DNA of 64,000 nt, from NCBI RefSeq assembly GCF_002999335.1, contig NW_020312369.1, positions 186,001 through 250,000 on the forward strand. Reading direction: 5' to 3'. The translations under genes were made by a program, and so were the position numbers. Under the pieces are notes generated by a model. That model was not told the DNA's origin, ran no database searches, and was given only the letters and a program-made list of their open reading frames with translations. The DNA comes from Cyclospora cayetanensis (Eukaryota > Apicomplexa > Conoidasida > Eucoccidiorida > Eimeriidae). The number at the start of each line of letters is the position of its first letter. Position 1 is the stretch's first letter. Positions 11,601-23,497 of the stretch are shown here, piece after piece.

Positions 11601-14600
11601 CGGCGTCTTCTCCCCAGCAATGCCAGCAAGCCACTCCCGGCAGCGGCTGCTGCTGCTGCCGTGCATGCTGCGTCTCCCGCGATCCCCCCTGCCCTCTCTT
11701 CCAGCTGCGCAGTCGTTCGCTATCCACGGAGACGGCCACAAAAAAGGTGGAAGCGTCGCTCTAGGCGCAGATCCTACGGCAGAAAACTGTACGTGACACA
11801 TGAGCCCCACTGGATTGTGAGTCTCCACCAAGTAACTCGCCGTGCAGCTGACTGCAGCAGACGCAGCAGCCGCGACTGCCGCTGGCGGGTGCTGCGGCAG
11901 CAGCGCCTCATCCTCAAGACGACACGAAACACAACGGGGAATCTCTGCATGCGCCAAGTGGGACGCCTCCGCTAATTCTGCTGCATGGCCTTGTTGGAAG
12001 CTCTCTTGCTTCTTCTTGAAAGCCGCTAGAACCTCCACCTGCCGACGTCTGGCTTCCTGCAAAGGACCCCCCTCACACACGCAACACACGCACTGCTGCT
12101 TTCTAAAAACCCCTAAATCCTCAGATATGTGCAACACGTCTCACGCCGCCCTGCCCTCTTCACAATCAAACGACGCAGAAAACTGGTCCGTCAGACAGGA
12201 AAACGAGACGAAAGAGAAAAAAAATCGGCTTGCTGCCACTCTTCTACCACTCAAGTGACCACAGACATAAATAAAGAGGCCCCAACATGCAACACATACA
12301 CCCATCAACACACAGAAAAAAAACATACACCTACGTATACATACACACATACATGCATGTGCATGCAAATACATACGTACACATACGCATACATACATAC
12401 ACGTACAGATACACATACACAAATACATATACACACATACATACGAATACATACACATACATATACACATACATATAGACATACATATATACACATACAT
12501 ATACACATGCATATTTACGTGCATATACACATACATATACACATACATATATACATGCATATACACATACATATACACATACATATATACACAAATACAC
12601 ATACACATACATATGCACAAATACACATACATATAAACACACACACACACACACACACCCCTAAACATAGAGAAAACTAGCCACTGCTACGACGCTGCTA
12701 CCCCAATGGACCTCTCGCCATTCGTTCGCTCGATCTTCAGACAGCTCTTCGGAGAGAGGCTGCTGCTGCATTCCTGTGGCTTCGTTAGCTGGAGGGGTCC
12801 CCTCTGTTTGCGCTGAGGCAGCAGCACTTGTTGTGATGAGACCTGCGCCAGCTCTGCCTGCAGCAACAGTTCCTCCCGCTGCACCCTTGGCAGACGAAGT
12901 TGCAGCTGCAGACAATCCTGCAGCGGCTGCCTTCCAAGCACGCAGCCGAGTCGCAATCCGTGGGCAACAAGACGCAGACTCAAGCACCCACTCCAGCTGC
13001 CGCTTGTGTGTTTTGAAGCGCGAGCTCTGGCATAGCCCATAGAGCACCTGAGGAAGAAGGCAGCAAAGGAAGGGGGCAGAGAGGAGGGGATTCGACGAGA
13101 AGGGGAAGAAGCCTCGCACAAGCGCGACTGCATCCGAGGCGCCTCATGCCGACGGCATGACGCCGAAGGGAAAAGAGCACTCGCATACATAGGCGTGCTA
13201 GCTAGCTAGCTAGCTAGATGGCTAGCCAGACGAGAGCTAGGCCTTCGCGTTCGCTCGCCGCTCACTTGCAGCAGGTTGAATCTGATGACAAACGGAAATT
13301 CGGGGGGCGCTCTGCAGGCACGCCGCGAGGCTGAAAGCTCTCTAGGAGGCACGCGAGAGGCAACGGCTTGTGAGGAGCCGTAGATGGCGCTCCTCGCTCC
13401 TGCTGCCGCCATGGCAGCAACTGCTGCTGCAGTGACAGCGGCTGTGGGGTCGTCGACCCCTGCAGCAGCTGCTGCGCGATCTGCCTGAGCAGCAGCAACA
13501 GCGCCAGCAGCCACCTGCTGTAGAGACAGCAAGTTTGTCTGCACTCCGTGCGTTCCTGCGAGCATGACGTGGAAAATGAAAGCCCCCAAGGAGTCTGGCT
13601 GGTAAGCTGTCTCTGCTGCTGTCTCAGCTTGAGCCTCGCGAATATCTGCATTCCCTTCTGCAGAAAAGCCTGCTGCCGACACAGAAAGTGCATGCAGACT
13701 GCTGCTGCTGCTTCTGCTTCTGCTTCTGCTGGGAGCCTCGCTCTCGCTGCTGCTCTCTCTGCTGCTTCTGCTAGGCGCCTCACTCTCGCTGCTGCTGCGC
13801 TGGTCAGGCAGAGATGCAGCAGCGTCCAAGCTTGACGCGACACCCCCTTCGCCAGCACTGCTCAGGCGCTGCTGGTTTCGATGTGTGTCTATCTGCATCC
13901 GGGGGGAGCTTGCGGCATTGCTGCTCGTACTGCTGCTCCTTCGAGAATGTGCAACAGATCCTGAAAAACTGCGATGCAGCCTCCTGCCCGTAGACGTCCG
14001 TCCGCGGGGTTGCTGCTGCTGCTGCAGCAGCTGCTCGCGCTGCCTTTGAAGGATCTGAACGGCCTCTTCCGTATGCGCATCTTGCGGGGAAGAGCTCATG
14101 CCGAAGAGACTGAGGGCACTAGTCAGCAGGAGTCGCTGTCTCTCGTGCTGGCCGCCTCGCTGCTGCTCGAACTCCGCATGCTGCAGCTGACCAGGTGTCG
14201 CTACAGCAGCAGCAGCAGCAGCAGCAGAGGCAGCAGCTTCCGTCGGCGCCTTCGCGCACTCCGCCTCGGCTAGGCTTCCTCCGCCTTCCGAAGGGATCCG
14301 CGTAAAAATTCTGCTGTACAACCACTCGGAGGCAGAGGAGCGAATAGAAGGCGCTGAGAGCGACGCAGACTGAGAAGAAGAAGATGTCGCTGACACCGTT
14401 GAAGACCTCTCTGGTAAAGACGGCTCCAAGTCGTTTTCTTGTTGTGGCTGTTCTTGCTCTTGTTGTTCTTGTTGTTGCAAGTAATTGAGGTAAGATGCAA
14501 AGCCCAGCTCGAAAGGATCTGCAACTGCGGGAGACTGCAGCTGGTGCCTTCTCTTCTTGGAGTCACACGGCTGCGCTTGCTGCCGTTGATACTCTTGGTA

Positions 14601-17600
14601 CTGCGCAGTGAGATCCTGCAGGAGTTCTCCCGCGTCGTTGATGAGGACGAGAGGGAGAGGGTGAGGAGGGGAGACTCTTCGACTTTCTGCAGGCAAGCAC
14701 TCGAGGATTTCTTCCGTGATTTGCGCATTGAGAGGCCAAGCTGTGAAGAGTCGCAGACGTCGTCGTAGCCACTGCGTGAATCTTTCGCCGTCTTCTTCTG
14801 CTGGCGCTGCTGCCTCCTGCGCGCCTTTATTCTGGCGCTGCTGCTGCTGCTTGGTGGCCTGCGCTTTCTCCTGATGTAGTGGCTCGTGTTGAGAAGTTTC
14901 TACAACAACCCCACCTGAGGCGGGTTGGTGGTGGGCTGTTGCCGACCGCCCGCTGGCGCTGGAAGCAGCAGAAGTCGCACTCCCCTGCCCCTCCCCCCCT
15001 CCGTCTGCCAGTTCTTGCTGCTGCTTTTGCTGCTCGATATCGGCATTCGTTTCCCGAGGAGCACGCGCGAAGGCTGCCCTGGCTTGTCTTGCAGCGGCTG
15101 CAGCGGCTGCTGCTGCCCCCCGCTGCTGCTGCTCGCTGCTGCTGCTGCTGCTGCTGCTGCCTGCGGCGGGTCGTCTTTGCTTCGGCAGCGTGGCAAGAAA
15201 ATCGGAATCTTCCCGCGCGGCTCGTCGCAGCTGGAGCGCGTAGCTTTTTCCGGAACGTCCGCCGCTGCTTCCCTCCGCTTCTGCGACAAAGGCTGCCTCT
15301 TCTTCTGGACTGAGCGCTGACCACGCATGCGTCAGAGTGTAGGAACGCAGCAGAAACGAGGAAATGCAGGATCCTTGCCATCGCGAAACATTCAGCACGT
15401 CGGGGTGATCCAGCTGTATGGACACGTATCCCATCTCTGCTGCTTCGATGGCGTGCAGCAGCAGCGTGTCTCCCGCCAGCTCGCCGCTGGAGTTGCTGGT
15501 GTCTGTCGTGCTGCTGCTGACACTCAGCGCAGCTAGCCGTCTTGCGACATCCGGATGCGACTGCAGAAAGCACACCAGTGCGTCTTGCTGCCGCTGTTGC
15601 TGCCGGAGGTGTTGCAGCTCTTCGGGGGGCAGTTGTTGACTCGCCTGTGCCTCGAGACTCATCAGGCGCAGAAGCAGCGAGAGAGTGAGTTGCAGGTACC
15701 TTGCGTCTTCCTGCTGCAGCAGAAGCTGCTGCAGAAGGAGCAGAAACACCACGCCTCGCACAGCATCACTAAGGGCAAAACGAAAAAAGCCCATGCGATA
15801 GACTTCTGGTATCGGAGGGGAAAGAGGGGCCGGTGGAAGCCACTGTTGCAGGATCTCGGGAGTCGCTTTTATCTGAGCTAGAAACTCCTCTTCGAGCTGT
15901 TGAAACTCTGGCCATGAGAAAAAGGCACAATGAGGATCATAATGCTTCCACTGATCAGGCAACAAAACAAACTGACCAGACGACATTCCATGGGCTGCCC
16001 TGTACATGCTTATCTGCAAGAGAAGCGCACACACAGAAAACACACATACACACACAGAAAAAATACATACACACACACAGAAAACACACATACACAAAGA
16101 TCACACAGAAAAAAGACATACACACACAGAAAAAAGACATACACACACAGAAAAAATACATACACAAAGATCACACAGATTACACATACACACACAAACA
16201 CATACTAAAACACATACACACACAAACACACACAACAAATATACACAGAGAAAAAAGATGCACACAGAGATAACACATACACACAGAAAACACATGCACA
16301 CACAGAAAACACATGCACACACAGAAAACACATGCACACACAGAAAACACATACACACAGAAAACACATGCACACACAGAAAACATACACCCACAAACAC
16401 ATACTAAAACACGTACACACACAGAAAAAACATATACACAAACAGAAAACACACACACACAGAAAACACATGCACACACAGAGAACACACACCTACAAAC
16501 ACATACTAATTCACGTACACACACAGAAAAAACGCATACACACAGAAAACACATACACACACAACATGTGCACACACAGAGAACATACAACCCATACAAC
16601 ACACAAACCCATACACCCACAAACACATGCTAGAACACGTACCCACACACAAGCACACAACACATATACACACACTGAAGCACGCACAGAACACATGCAA
16701 CCGCGAACACCCACAGAAAACATACACACCCACATCCAGAAATACTTTGAAATAGGAGACGCATTACGCCGCAGTCTCGCATTTGAACTGAGTCCAACCA
16801 CTACTACCACTACTACTGCTGCGTGTTAGGGAAAGACAAGCGTGTAGCAATGCCTCCCCCTGCTCACCTCTGCAAGGATTGAGTCAATCAGCTGCGTTTG
16901 TTGTTGCTGTTGCTTGTATGGCCAGCAGACGACATCCTGGAGTGTACTGTGTGGCTGTGGGCCCCGCATGAGTTGGTGCCTCAGCAAGTGTCGAAGCATC
17001 TCGCTTTCAGACTGGAAAAGAGAATTGCGAGGCTGCAAGAGCTGCAGCAGCAGCAGCAGGAAGCCGTGCATGTGCTGTCTAATGTACTCCGATATCTCGA
17101 CGAAGCCTTCGCCACTGCTGGAGCTGCTGCTCTCCAGCGTATCCGCAAGCGGGAAGCAGCTTGGACCGTGGCGCCCAACAGAGTACGCCACAGACAGATC
17201 CAAGGGAAGCTCAGTCCTGCAGCAGCAGCAGCAGCAGCAACAACAGCAGCAACAGCAGCAGCAACAGCAGTCTGTCTGTCTGTCTGTCTCTGAGGGGCAG
17301 TCTACGCAAGCAGTGCACTGGGCAAACATGCAAACGCGACGTGGGGAGAAGAAAGGCAAGGGCACCCTTGCGCTACACACCCTTGACAACACGCAACATG
17401 AAGGCTTTTCTAAAGCCGACAAGAGAGCATTTTCCTGCCCCCTAGTCGTCCTCTAATCCCTGGTTGTTCAATTGCTTTCATGCGATCCGGGGAAGCCTCT
17501 TTCAGCAGACACGCGCTTAAAGGCCTCCCCCTTCCCCTCCCCTGTCTCCTCGTCTACAACGCCGCCCTCTCCATGACTGCCTCTTCTCGAGGCAAGGTGC

Positions 17601-20600
17601 TGCCTTTTAAGAGGCCAAGACAGCTGCAGACACTACTGCCACCACTACTGCAAACCCCCAGCAGCAATGGCAAACGCAACGCAACTCACTGTAGAACGAG
17701 CAGCAGAATCGCAGCCTGCGGAGGTATACTGCAGAAAAGCATGCGAACTGCTCTCATATCCACATCAAAAGTCACAGACTGGTAGAAAGCCCGTCGATAA
17801 CATAGGCATTCTTGCAGAAGCGTCGCTCTGAGAGGCAAATACACAAACTACATACACATAAATACACACATATGCACACATTTACAGACACAAACAAACG
17901 CTTCAACACAACCCACCCATACTTGTTCGCACAGGCGAAGAGCCAGAGGGCGCCATGTGCGTGAGGCGTCGACCAGGAAAGCAGCAAAGAGGGAGGGAGA
18001 AACAGAGAGGAGCGACAACGCAGGCAGAAAAAAAGACATGCAGCGACACAGGGAGGCACACACAGGTGTCACTGGTAAAAAGGCCACGAGAAAATCAGAA
18101 AAAGCTGTCTAGCCACGGATCGCAACACGCGTCAAGACCATCTGCACAGCAAGCAGGAGAGGATACCCCTCATCCTCGGCAAGATATACAGCTGCAGCTG
18201 CAATGCAACTGCGCCTACCCGTTTCGTCTCCATATCCCGTTAGATGCCTGATGGTAGAAAATCAAGGCTCTGAGAGCATGCGTCGTGAGTTGCAGAAGCT
18301 TCGACTCCGAAAGCCCCAAAAGGCTGTACAGCGCAGCATGCAGAGGGTCCTCTGCATGCTGCGGTGTCAATACTGCCTGCTGGAGGTGCTGCTGAGGCTG
18401 CTCGAGCGTCTCGCCTTCCTCTTTGAAGAGGTTCTCCTGCTGCTGCTGCTGCAATCGGCGCCTAATGGCAGCTTCTCTCTCGGGGTGGGCAAGGAGCGCA
18501 GACAGCAACAAGAAGTACAGCCGATGCAGCGGTACGTGGAGGGAGACAGAGTGACGACTGCAAAAGAAGTCTCGCTGGCGCCCCTCGGGAAGCTCTGCAG
18601 CCATTCAAAACAACACACACATGCACATGAATCACGATGCATGGCGCATGCGTCGTCTAGGAAGAAGCGGCAGCCCTTGAATGCCTCGCGGCAAGCAGCG
18701 CGCAAACACACAGAGAAGGCCATATATTTGATATATATATATATACACTCCCCAACCAGGTCCAAACACGGCTGGTCAGGGGTCCTCCATGTGTTCAATA
18801 CACACACATACTCACACACAAACACAGATACACACACATACACATACACACACAAACACACATACTCACACACAAACACAGATACACACACATACACATA
18901 CTCACACACAAACACAGATACACACACAAACACAGATACACACACAAACACACAAACACACAAACACACACATACTCACACACAAACACAGATACATACA
19001 CACACAAACACACACATACTCACACACAAACACAGATACATACACATACTCACACACAAACACAGACACACACACATACACACATGCACATACACACAAA
19101 CAATACAGCTGCATGGGAGCACATGTTGAGCGAGCGAATAAGTACTTACCGAAGATAGAGGTGGCCTTAATGGAGCCTTCTGCGCGACTGCGGATCTGTT
19201 GAAGGACGCTTGGCAGTCCATCTGGGTTGGCGATGAGGGGGAGGATAAGATCAAGACGGCGATCTCGCTCGTTCGCAGTTTGAACCCACTGAGAGAGTTT
19301 TCTCTCGACGGCTCTAAGGAACGCAACTGCAGGTCGCCAGTGCAGACACACGGCGAGTTCAGCGAGCACAGAAGCGTTCTGCCCAAGATCAATGGAAAGG
19401 CAGACGGCATGGGTCCATGCTGACTCGTCCTCATACTCGACATGCCTCTCAGTCTGTCGCCGATGAGCATTGCATCCCTGACTCAAGAGGAAAAGGGGGA
19501 GAAATCCGTTGCCGCAGAGCTGGTGCAAGTGAGATGGGCACTCAGACAAAACTGCACACCAAGGCACACGCACAGAGGCGGCAGGAAGCAGCGAATCAGC
19601 GATGGTCGATGCGAAGCCTTCTGCGCTGGCTCATGGGAGGGTAGCGAAGTGAGGCAAGGGAACAGAAAAAAACAAAAACGCGTCTGGGAACGACAGAGCA
19701 TCCAACGAAAAAATTAGACAGACAGAGAGAGATAGACATATGCAGACAGAGAAAGATAGACATATACGGACAGAGAGAGATAGACATATGCAGAGAGAGA
19801 GAGATAGACATACACGGACAGAGAGAGGTAGACATATGCAGACAGAGAGAGGTAGACATATGCAGACAGAGAGAGGTAGACATATGCAGACAGAGAGAGA
19901 TAGACATATGCAGACAGAGAGAGATAGACATATGCAGACAGAGAGAGATAGACATATATACATACACACATACAGAGAGATAGACATATACAGAGAGATA
20001 GACATACATACAGAGAGATAGACATATAGAGAGAGAGACAGAGAGATGGACGAACAGACAAGAGAGAGAGGTAGACAGACGGACGGAGACACATAGATAC
20101 CGAGAGGGCGACACAGAGAGGATATGCGAGCAAGTAGGAAGAGTTGCATGAAGAGCACGTTGTTGTCTAGGCGTTTGCCTGTAATTTTGTGAAGGCCAGA
20201 CAGCAGGGGCGAAGACAGGAGAGGAGCAGCAGGAGGAGAAGCGAGCGACGGAGGAGGAGAACACACGAGCAGTTTGGGGGTGAGCGTGAGAGGGGAGAGG
20301 AGGAGCAGCAGCATGTTGATTGGTGAGCAGTGCAGTCTAGCTCACACTTCGCCAGCATTTCCTTTTCCGCGAGGAGGTATCGGATGTCGTTCATCGAGTT
20401 CACGTAGGCACGTCTCCGCAGCAGAGAGTGCTTGACATCCACGCAATAGGGAGGCAGCCCATGGTATGAGACTGAAAGCTGCAGAGAGAGGCGGCAGGAA
20501 AAAAGTTGCGGAAGCAAAAGGCCAAGCCTCAGGAGTTTTTCCAGCAGCGATCGAATGCTCAGCACTTGGACGGTCACGCGTTCAAGTGCAGAGTCTCCCA

Positions 20601-23497
20601 GCAGCACAAGCGTCTCGTATTGCTGCATGAAGACAACGGCGAAGCGTTCCTTAACCCAGTCATCGAACATGAGTGCTAGCCACAAGGTAGTCAGTGCTCC
20701 GTGAGTATCTCGAGGAGCCTCATGTGCCTTTTGCAGAAGGACGGCACAAGCGCTTGGACCTGATACGAAGGCAGCTGGCAGCTTCTTCGGGGAGACGACG
20801 TCTGCTGCTGCTGTCGGGAGAGAGGCTTCTCCGGCATCCTTCGAGGATGTTTCCATGGATGCAGCAGGAAGACACGAGGCTGATGGAACCCATGCGCCTC
20901 CTTCTGCAAAAGCAGCAGCAGCAGAAAGCTCATCTTCAACGCCACGTTGCGGATCCCAAGGAAGGCCCTCTCTTGGTGCTGCTTCTCTTGCTGTTGCTGC
21001 TTCTCTTGCTGTTGCTGCTTCTCTTGCTGTTGTTTCTGTTGTTGCTCTCTCTCTTGCTGTTGCTGCTTCTCTTGCTGCTGCTTCTCTCGCTGCTGTTGCT
21101 CTTGCCGCTGCTTCTCTTGCTGCTTCTCTAGCTGCGCTCTCTCCCCCCATGAAGCGTCCCCCAGTCCAACCGCGTGCGGCAGCAGAAGTCTCTCGACGGG
21201 AGGCTGCAGTTTCTGTCGAGGGAAGCCGAACAACCACGAGGAGATCTGAGCCTGCGGCGTTGGAGCCGTCCTCTTCTTCCTCTTTTTCCCAGTTTTGAGG
21301 ATCTTCGAAAGTGCCCGCCGTCCCATCCTCCGCTGTGGCGCGTAGCAGTAGTTCCCCACTGTCTGCACCGATGCTCGCAGCAGCAGCAGCAGCCTCACTC
21401 ACCTCCTCAGCACTCCGTGCTTCAGGAGGATCCAGCGGATTGTAGAACCCCACGTCAGCAGACGCCGGTGCTGCAGGAACGCCCCGTACAAGATTTTTGC
21501 GTTCGAGACCATTCAGACCCTCGTAGAGGGGATAGCAGGGGGGAGCGGAGAGTCTCTCTTTCAGAGAGAGACGCGCGTCAGAGAAGGCGCCACCTCCTGC
21601 CGCAGCAATAGAAGCCTCAGTCTCAGTCTCTCGGTCGCGTTCACGCGCGGCGAAGGCTGCCACGGGGAAGGTGCCTTGAAGAGCCTCAAGAAAAGCTCTC
21701 CCGCAGCAACGACGCATGGCCTCATGCTTCCCGCAAACTTCCTTCAACTCGGCTGCCAGATGCCGAGCACTTTCCCAGTGACAGCCCCCACACAGCGCCA
21801 CGAGGTGTCTGGCTGCCGTCCTCAACAGGAGCAACAACAGCACTTGCGTGGGCTGCGGAAGAACTAACGTGGGATCCTCGTCACGAGAGTCTCCAGCAGA
21901 ATGCAACGCGCAAAAGCCACTGGGAGACCACGCACTCGCATCTCCACAGTCGCAACATCCACCGCACCCCGAACGATAAATAAAATAACTGTGCCCTTCA
22001 TGATGCCCAGCCTACAAGTATACACACACACCAACACAGTTTTCACACACACACACATACACACACACACAAACATAAGGACTCTCCTCGCAATGTGTTC
22101 CTCTTATACCCAGCCCATACACACATACACCTACATATATGTATATATATATATATATAGACACCCCGAGACACAAAGCGGCGCACCGCTATACACATGC
22201 AACGCACTTTTAAGAAGACACACACTCAGAAGGACTAAAAAAGCCCCTCCCCTCCCCTCCCTTCCTCTTCCTTCCCTGCTTCTCGCATGCAACGCGCTCC
22301 CTCCCTTCCCCGCAGAGGCCCTACCTGAAAGCAGGCAACGCAGATACAGCTGCTTTGGCTGCCGCCGCATGTCAGACATCGATAGGCTACATGCTCGCCA
22401 TCCCACACTTGACTGCACCGGCTCTGCCTCAGCCGCAAAGACGAGAGAGAGGCGAGAAACGCGCAGCCCCCCTCTACTGTGGGAGACGCCGAGACTGTGG
22501 GTAAGAGCAGCCGCAAGGCTTCTGCTGGATCTACAAAGGAAAAGACACAAGAATACAAGGTCAGGAGCAAGTGAGGATCCTCCAGCTGAGCGCTCAAGAC
22601 GTGGCACGCCGCATGCACCAACGCCTTGTCGGGTGGCGAGAGAGCCTCTCGCAACAAACGGCGCAACTCAATTTGCCCCAGGGGCCCCTTGTACGCTGCC
22701 TCGACAGCCTCAAGAGACGGAAGCGCAGACCGCTGGAGCTTCAACTCGAAGGAAGGAATGCCTTCGTGCGATGCCTCCTTCTCGCCGGGAGGAGGGCACG
22801 GTGGCGCTTGCAGCTGCTGCTGCAGCTGCTGCTGCTGCAGCTGCTGCTGCTGCTGCTTCTTTTGCGGAATCGCTGCAGAGGCGCTAGAGAGCGGCAGCGA
22901 CTCCTCCCGAGACTGCCTCGTCCTGGAGAGGAAGGCAGCACACGCCTCCAGAACAAACAGGAGCCTCGCTTTAGACAGCAGCATCAGCCGCGCCGCAGGA
23001 GGGGAAGGGGCTTTTGGGGGGCCCCCTGGGGGCCCCGGGGGCCCCCCAAAAGAGTCCACACCCAGCAGGGAATCCCCCGAGCTCCACACGCTGGAATCCG
23101 CAGACGGAGAGAGCGCTGGAGGGGGCCCCCAACGCACAGAAGCCGATCCAGCTGCACTTGGATCGCGCCTTCTGCGATCGTACCATCGCAGCGATAAGGG
23201 GCTCATTGCTGCTGCGCTTTCTGTGGGGTATCCAGCGGGATGCTCGGCAGCTGCTGAGTGCGAGTCAGCCGCCATTTCGCCGTCTTCCTCCGCGAGCGTG
23301 CGCATAGCTCCCACGACACCCTCCGTGAGCACTTCGCCTCCGAGGGGCAGTGCTTCGCGTTGGAGATCAGACGCGCCCTCCAGAGGCGAATCCACGCGAC
23401 GTACCTCTTCTCCGTCTTCAGAAACGTGCGACTCGCCGTCAACGTCCATGGGTGCGCCGTTGAAGCCCTCCTGTTCGGAGAGCACCGCTCGCTCCAT
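3265..23497 (-). CDS. UBR1-type N-recognin E3 ubiquitin ligase, very large
   Basis: Predicted RING E3 that recognises N-degrons. Supported exons (5' to 3'): 23497-22325, 22011-~20348, perhaps 20178-20101, ~19477-19150, 18594-18219, 17827-17690, 17216-16868, 16013-13266, 13047-~12699, 12056-10398, 10239-6833, 6192-5928, 5867-~5840, 5434-5360, 5122-4746, 4602-4455, 4104-3975, 3428-3265. Nearly all junctions keep phase with GT..AG. Seen motifs in UBR1 order: UBR box; ERHVEYEDESAW (about 19430); VSLHVPLH and GIWRRNG (exon 18594); RING-H2 (11933-11450); VCICLTCGFLVC, VCGFGLSLFL and DEYGEEDLLLKRGKPL at the C-terminus. Coding length is about 13.5 kb, roughly 4,500 residues, against about 1,750-1,950 for human or yeast UBR1. 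The excess is Ser/Ala/Gln-rich sequence, mostly in the 2.7-kb and 3.4-kb exons. The start at 23497 is the first in-frame ATG. The exons near 20.1 kb and 5.85 kb are least certain. Confidence 0.88.
5519..5762. repeat. ACATAY-rich microsatellite in a UBR intron
   Basis: Mixed (CA)n, (TA)n and ACATAC units. It lies between the exon starting at 5867 and the 75-bp exon 5434-5360. Confidence 0.8.
8608..8695 (-). repeat. CAG tract encoding poly-Gln
   Basis: An almost pure CTG run on the plus strand, read as CAG codons on the coding minus strand within the 3.4-kb exon (10239-6833). Many shorter relatives occur in the same gene, read as Gln (CAG), Ala (GCA) or Ser (AGC) depending on phase, for example near 7780, 8060, 8320, 8420, 9100, 13700, 14215, 15130 and 22820. 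Confidence 0.85.
10262..10380. repeat. TA/GATATA microsatellite in a UBR intron
   Basis: AT-rich run of TATATA, AGATATA and TTACATATA units filling most of the intron between the exons ending at 10398 and starting at 10239. Confidence 0.8.
11450..11933 (-). other. RING-H2 region of the UBR E3
   Basis: CVSC near 11933, then an Ala/Ser-rich spacer, then LRSCGHRMHLQCYLRH and CPYCCQ near 11450. It is preceded by the basic helix RRRQVEVLAAFKKKQESF, as in UBR1 proteins. A long spacer between the first Cys pair and the CGH..H..C core is normal for this family, but here it is about 110 residues and low-complexity. The catalytic E2-binding role is inferred from the family. Confidence 0.85.
12290..12660. 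repeat. CATACA/TATACA microsatellite in a UBR intron
   Basis: About 370 bp of interleaved ACATACATATACAC units between the exon starting at 13047 and the exon starting at 12056. The Tyr/Val or His/Thr-rich frames it generates are not genes. Confidence 0.85.
13197..13222. repeat. CTAG tetranucleotide repeat
   Basis: Six CTAG units in tandem, self-complementary, in the intron just before the exon that begins at 13047. Confidence 0.85.
16020..16740. repeat. Long CA/ACACAGAAAACACA repeat in a UBR intron
   Basis: About 720 bp built from CACACACAGAAAACACATG-like units with drift, directly upstream of the acceptor for the 2.7-kb exon (start 16013). Long open frames here are repeat artefacts. Confidence 0.85.
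18795..19110. repeat. CA/ACACAGATACACAC repeat in a UBR intron
   Basis: About 315 bp of CACACAAACACAGATACACA-type units, immediately 3' of the strong GTAAGT donor at 19149. Confidence 0.85.
19700..20055. repeat. 24-bp minisatellite, GA-rich
   Basis: At least eight copies of a 24-bp unit (GACAGAGAGAGATAGACATA then TGCA) with R/Y drift, decaying at both ends into GA and ATAC runs. It sits in the UBR intron between about 20.1 and 19.5 kb. Confidence 0.85.
20975..21135 (-). repeat. Degenerate coding repeat in UBR exon 2
   Basis: Minus-strand GCAGCAAGAGAA-like units encode an Ala/Arg/Glu-rich stretch (AREAATAREAATAREAAPRE) between conserved UBR segments. The predicted helix is strongly charged. 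Confidence 0.75.
21905..22417 (-). other. UBR box of the E3, split by one intron
   Basis: The first half, CSQVWDGEHVAYRCLTC then CICVACFQ, ends at 22325 before a GTAGGG donor. After a 313-bp intron the second half starts at 22011 with AGHHEGHSYFIYRSGCGG, then CCDCGD and SGFCALH. Joined at phase 0 this gives the classical Cys/His pattern of the zf-UBR domain that binds basic N-termini. The whole zinc-ligand set appears intact. Confidence 0.93.
22020..22165. repeat. CA and TA microsatellites in the UBR-box intron
   Basis: CACACA runs around 22025-22075 and a TATATATA run at about 22135-22160 lie inside the intron that splits the UBR box. Confidence 0.75.

Noticed and set aside
12129..12680. 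Long His/Thr/Tyr or Val/Cys-rich open frames, also at 5421-5935, 15930-16829, 18789-19202 and 19596-20133
   Set aside because: They are direct translations of CA, TA or GA repeats lying in introns of the UBR gene. No composition or motif supports a protein.
13548..15573. Plus-strand Leu/Cys/Ser-rich frames opposite the 2.7-kb UBR exon
   Set aside because: Antisense shadows of CAG-rich coding sequence. The minus strand carries conserved UBR sequence in phase with its neighbours.
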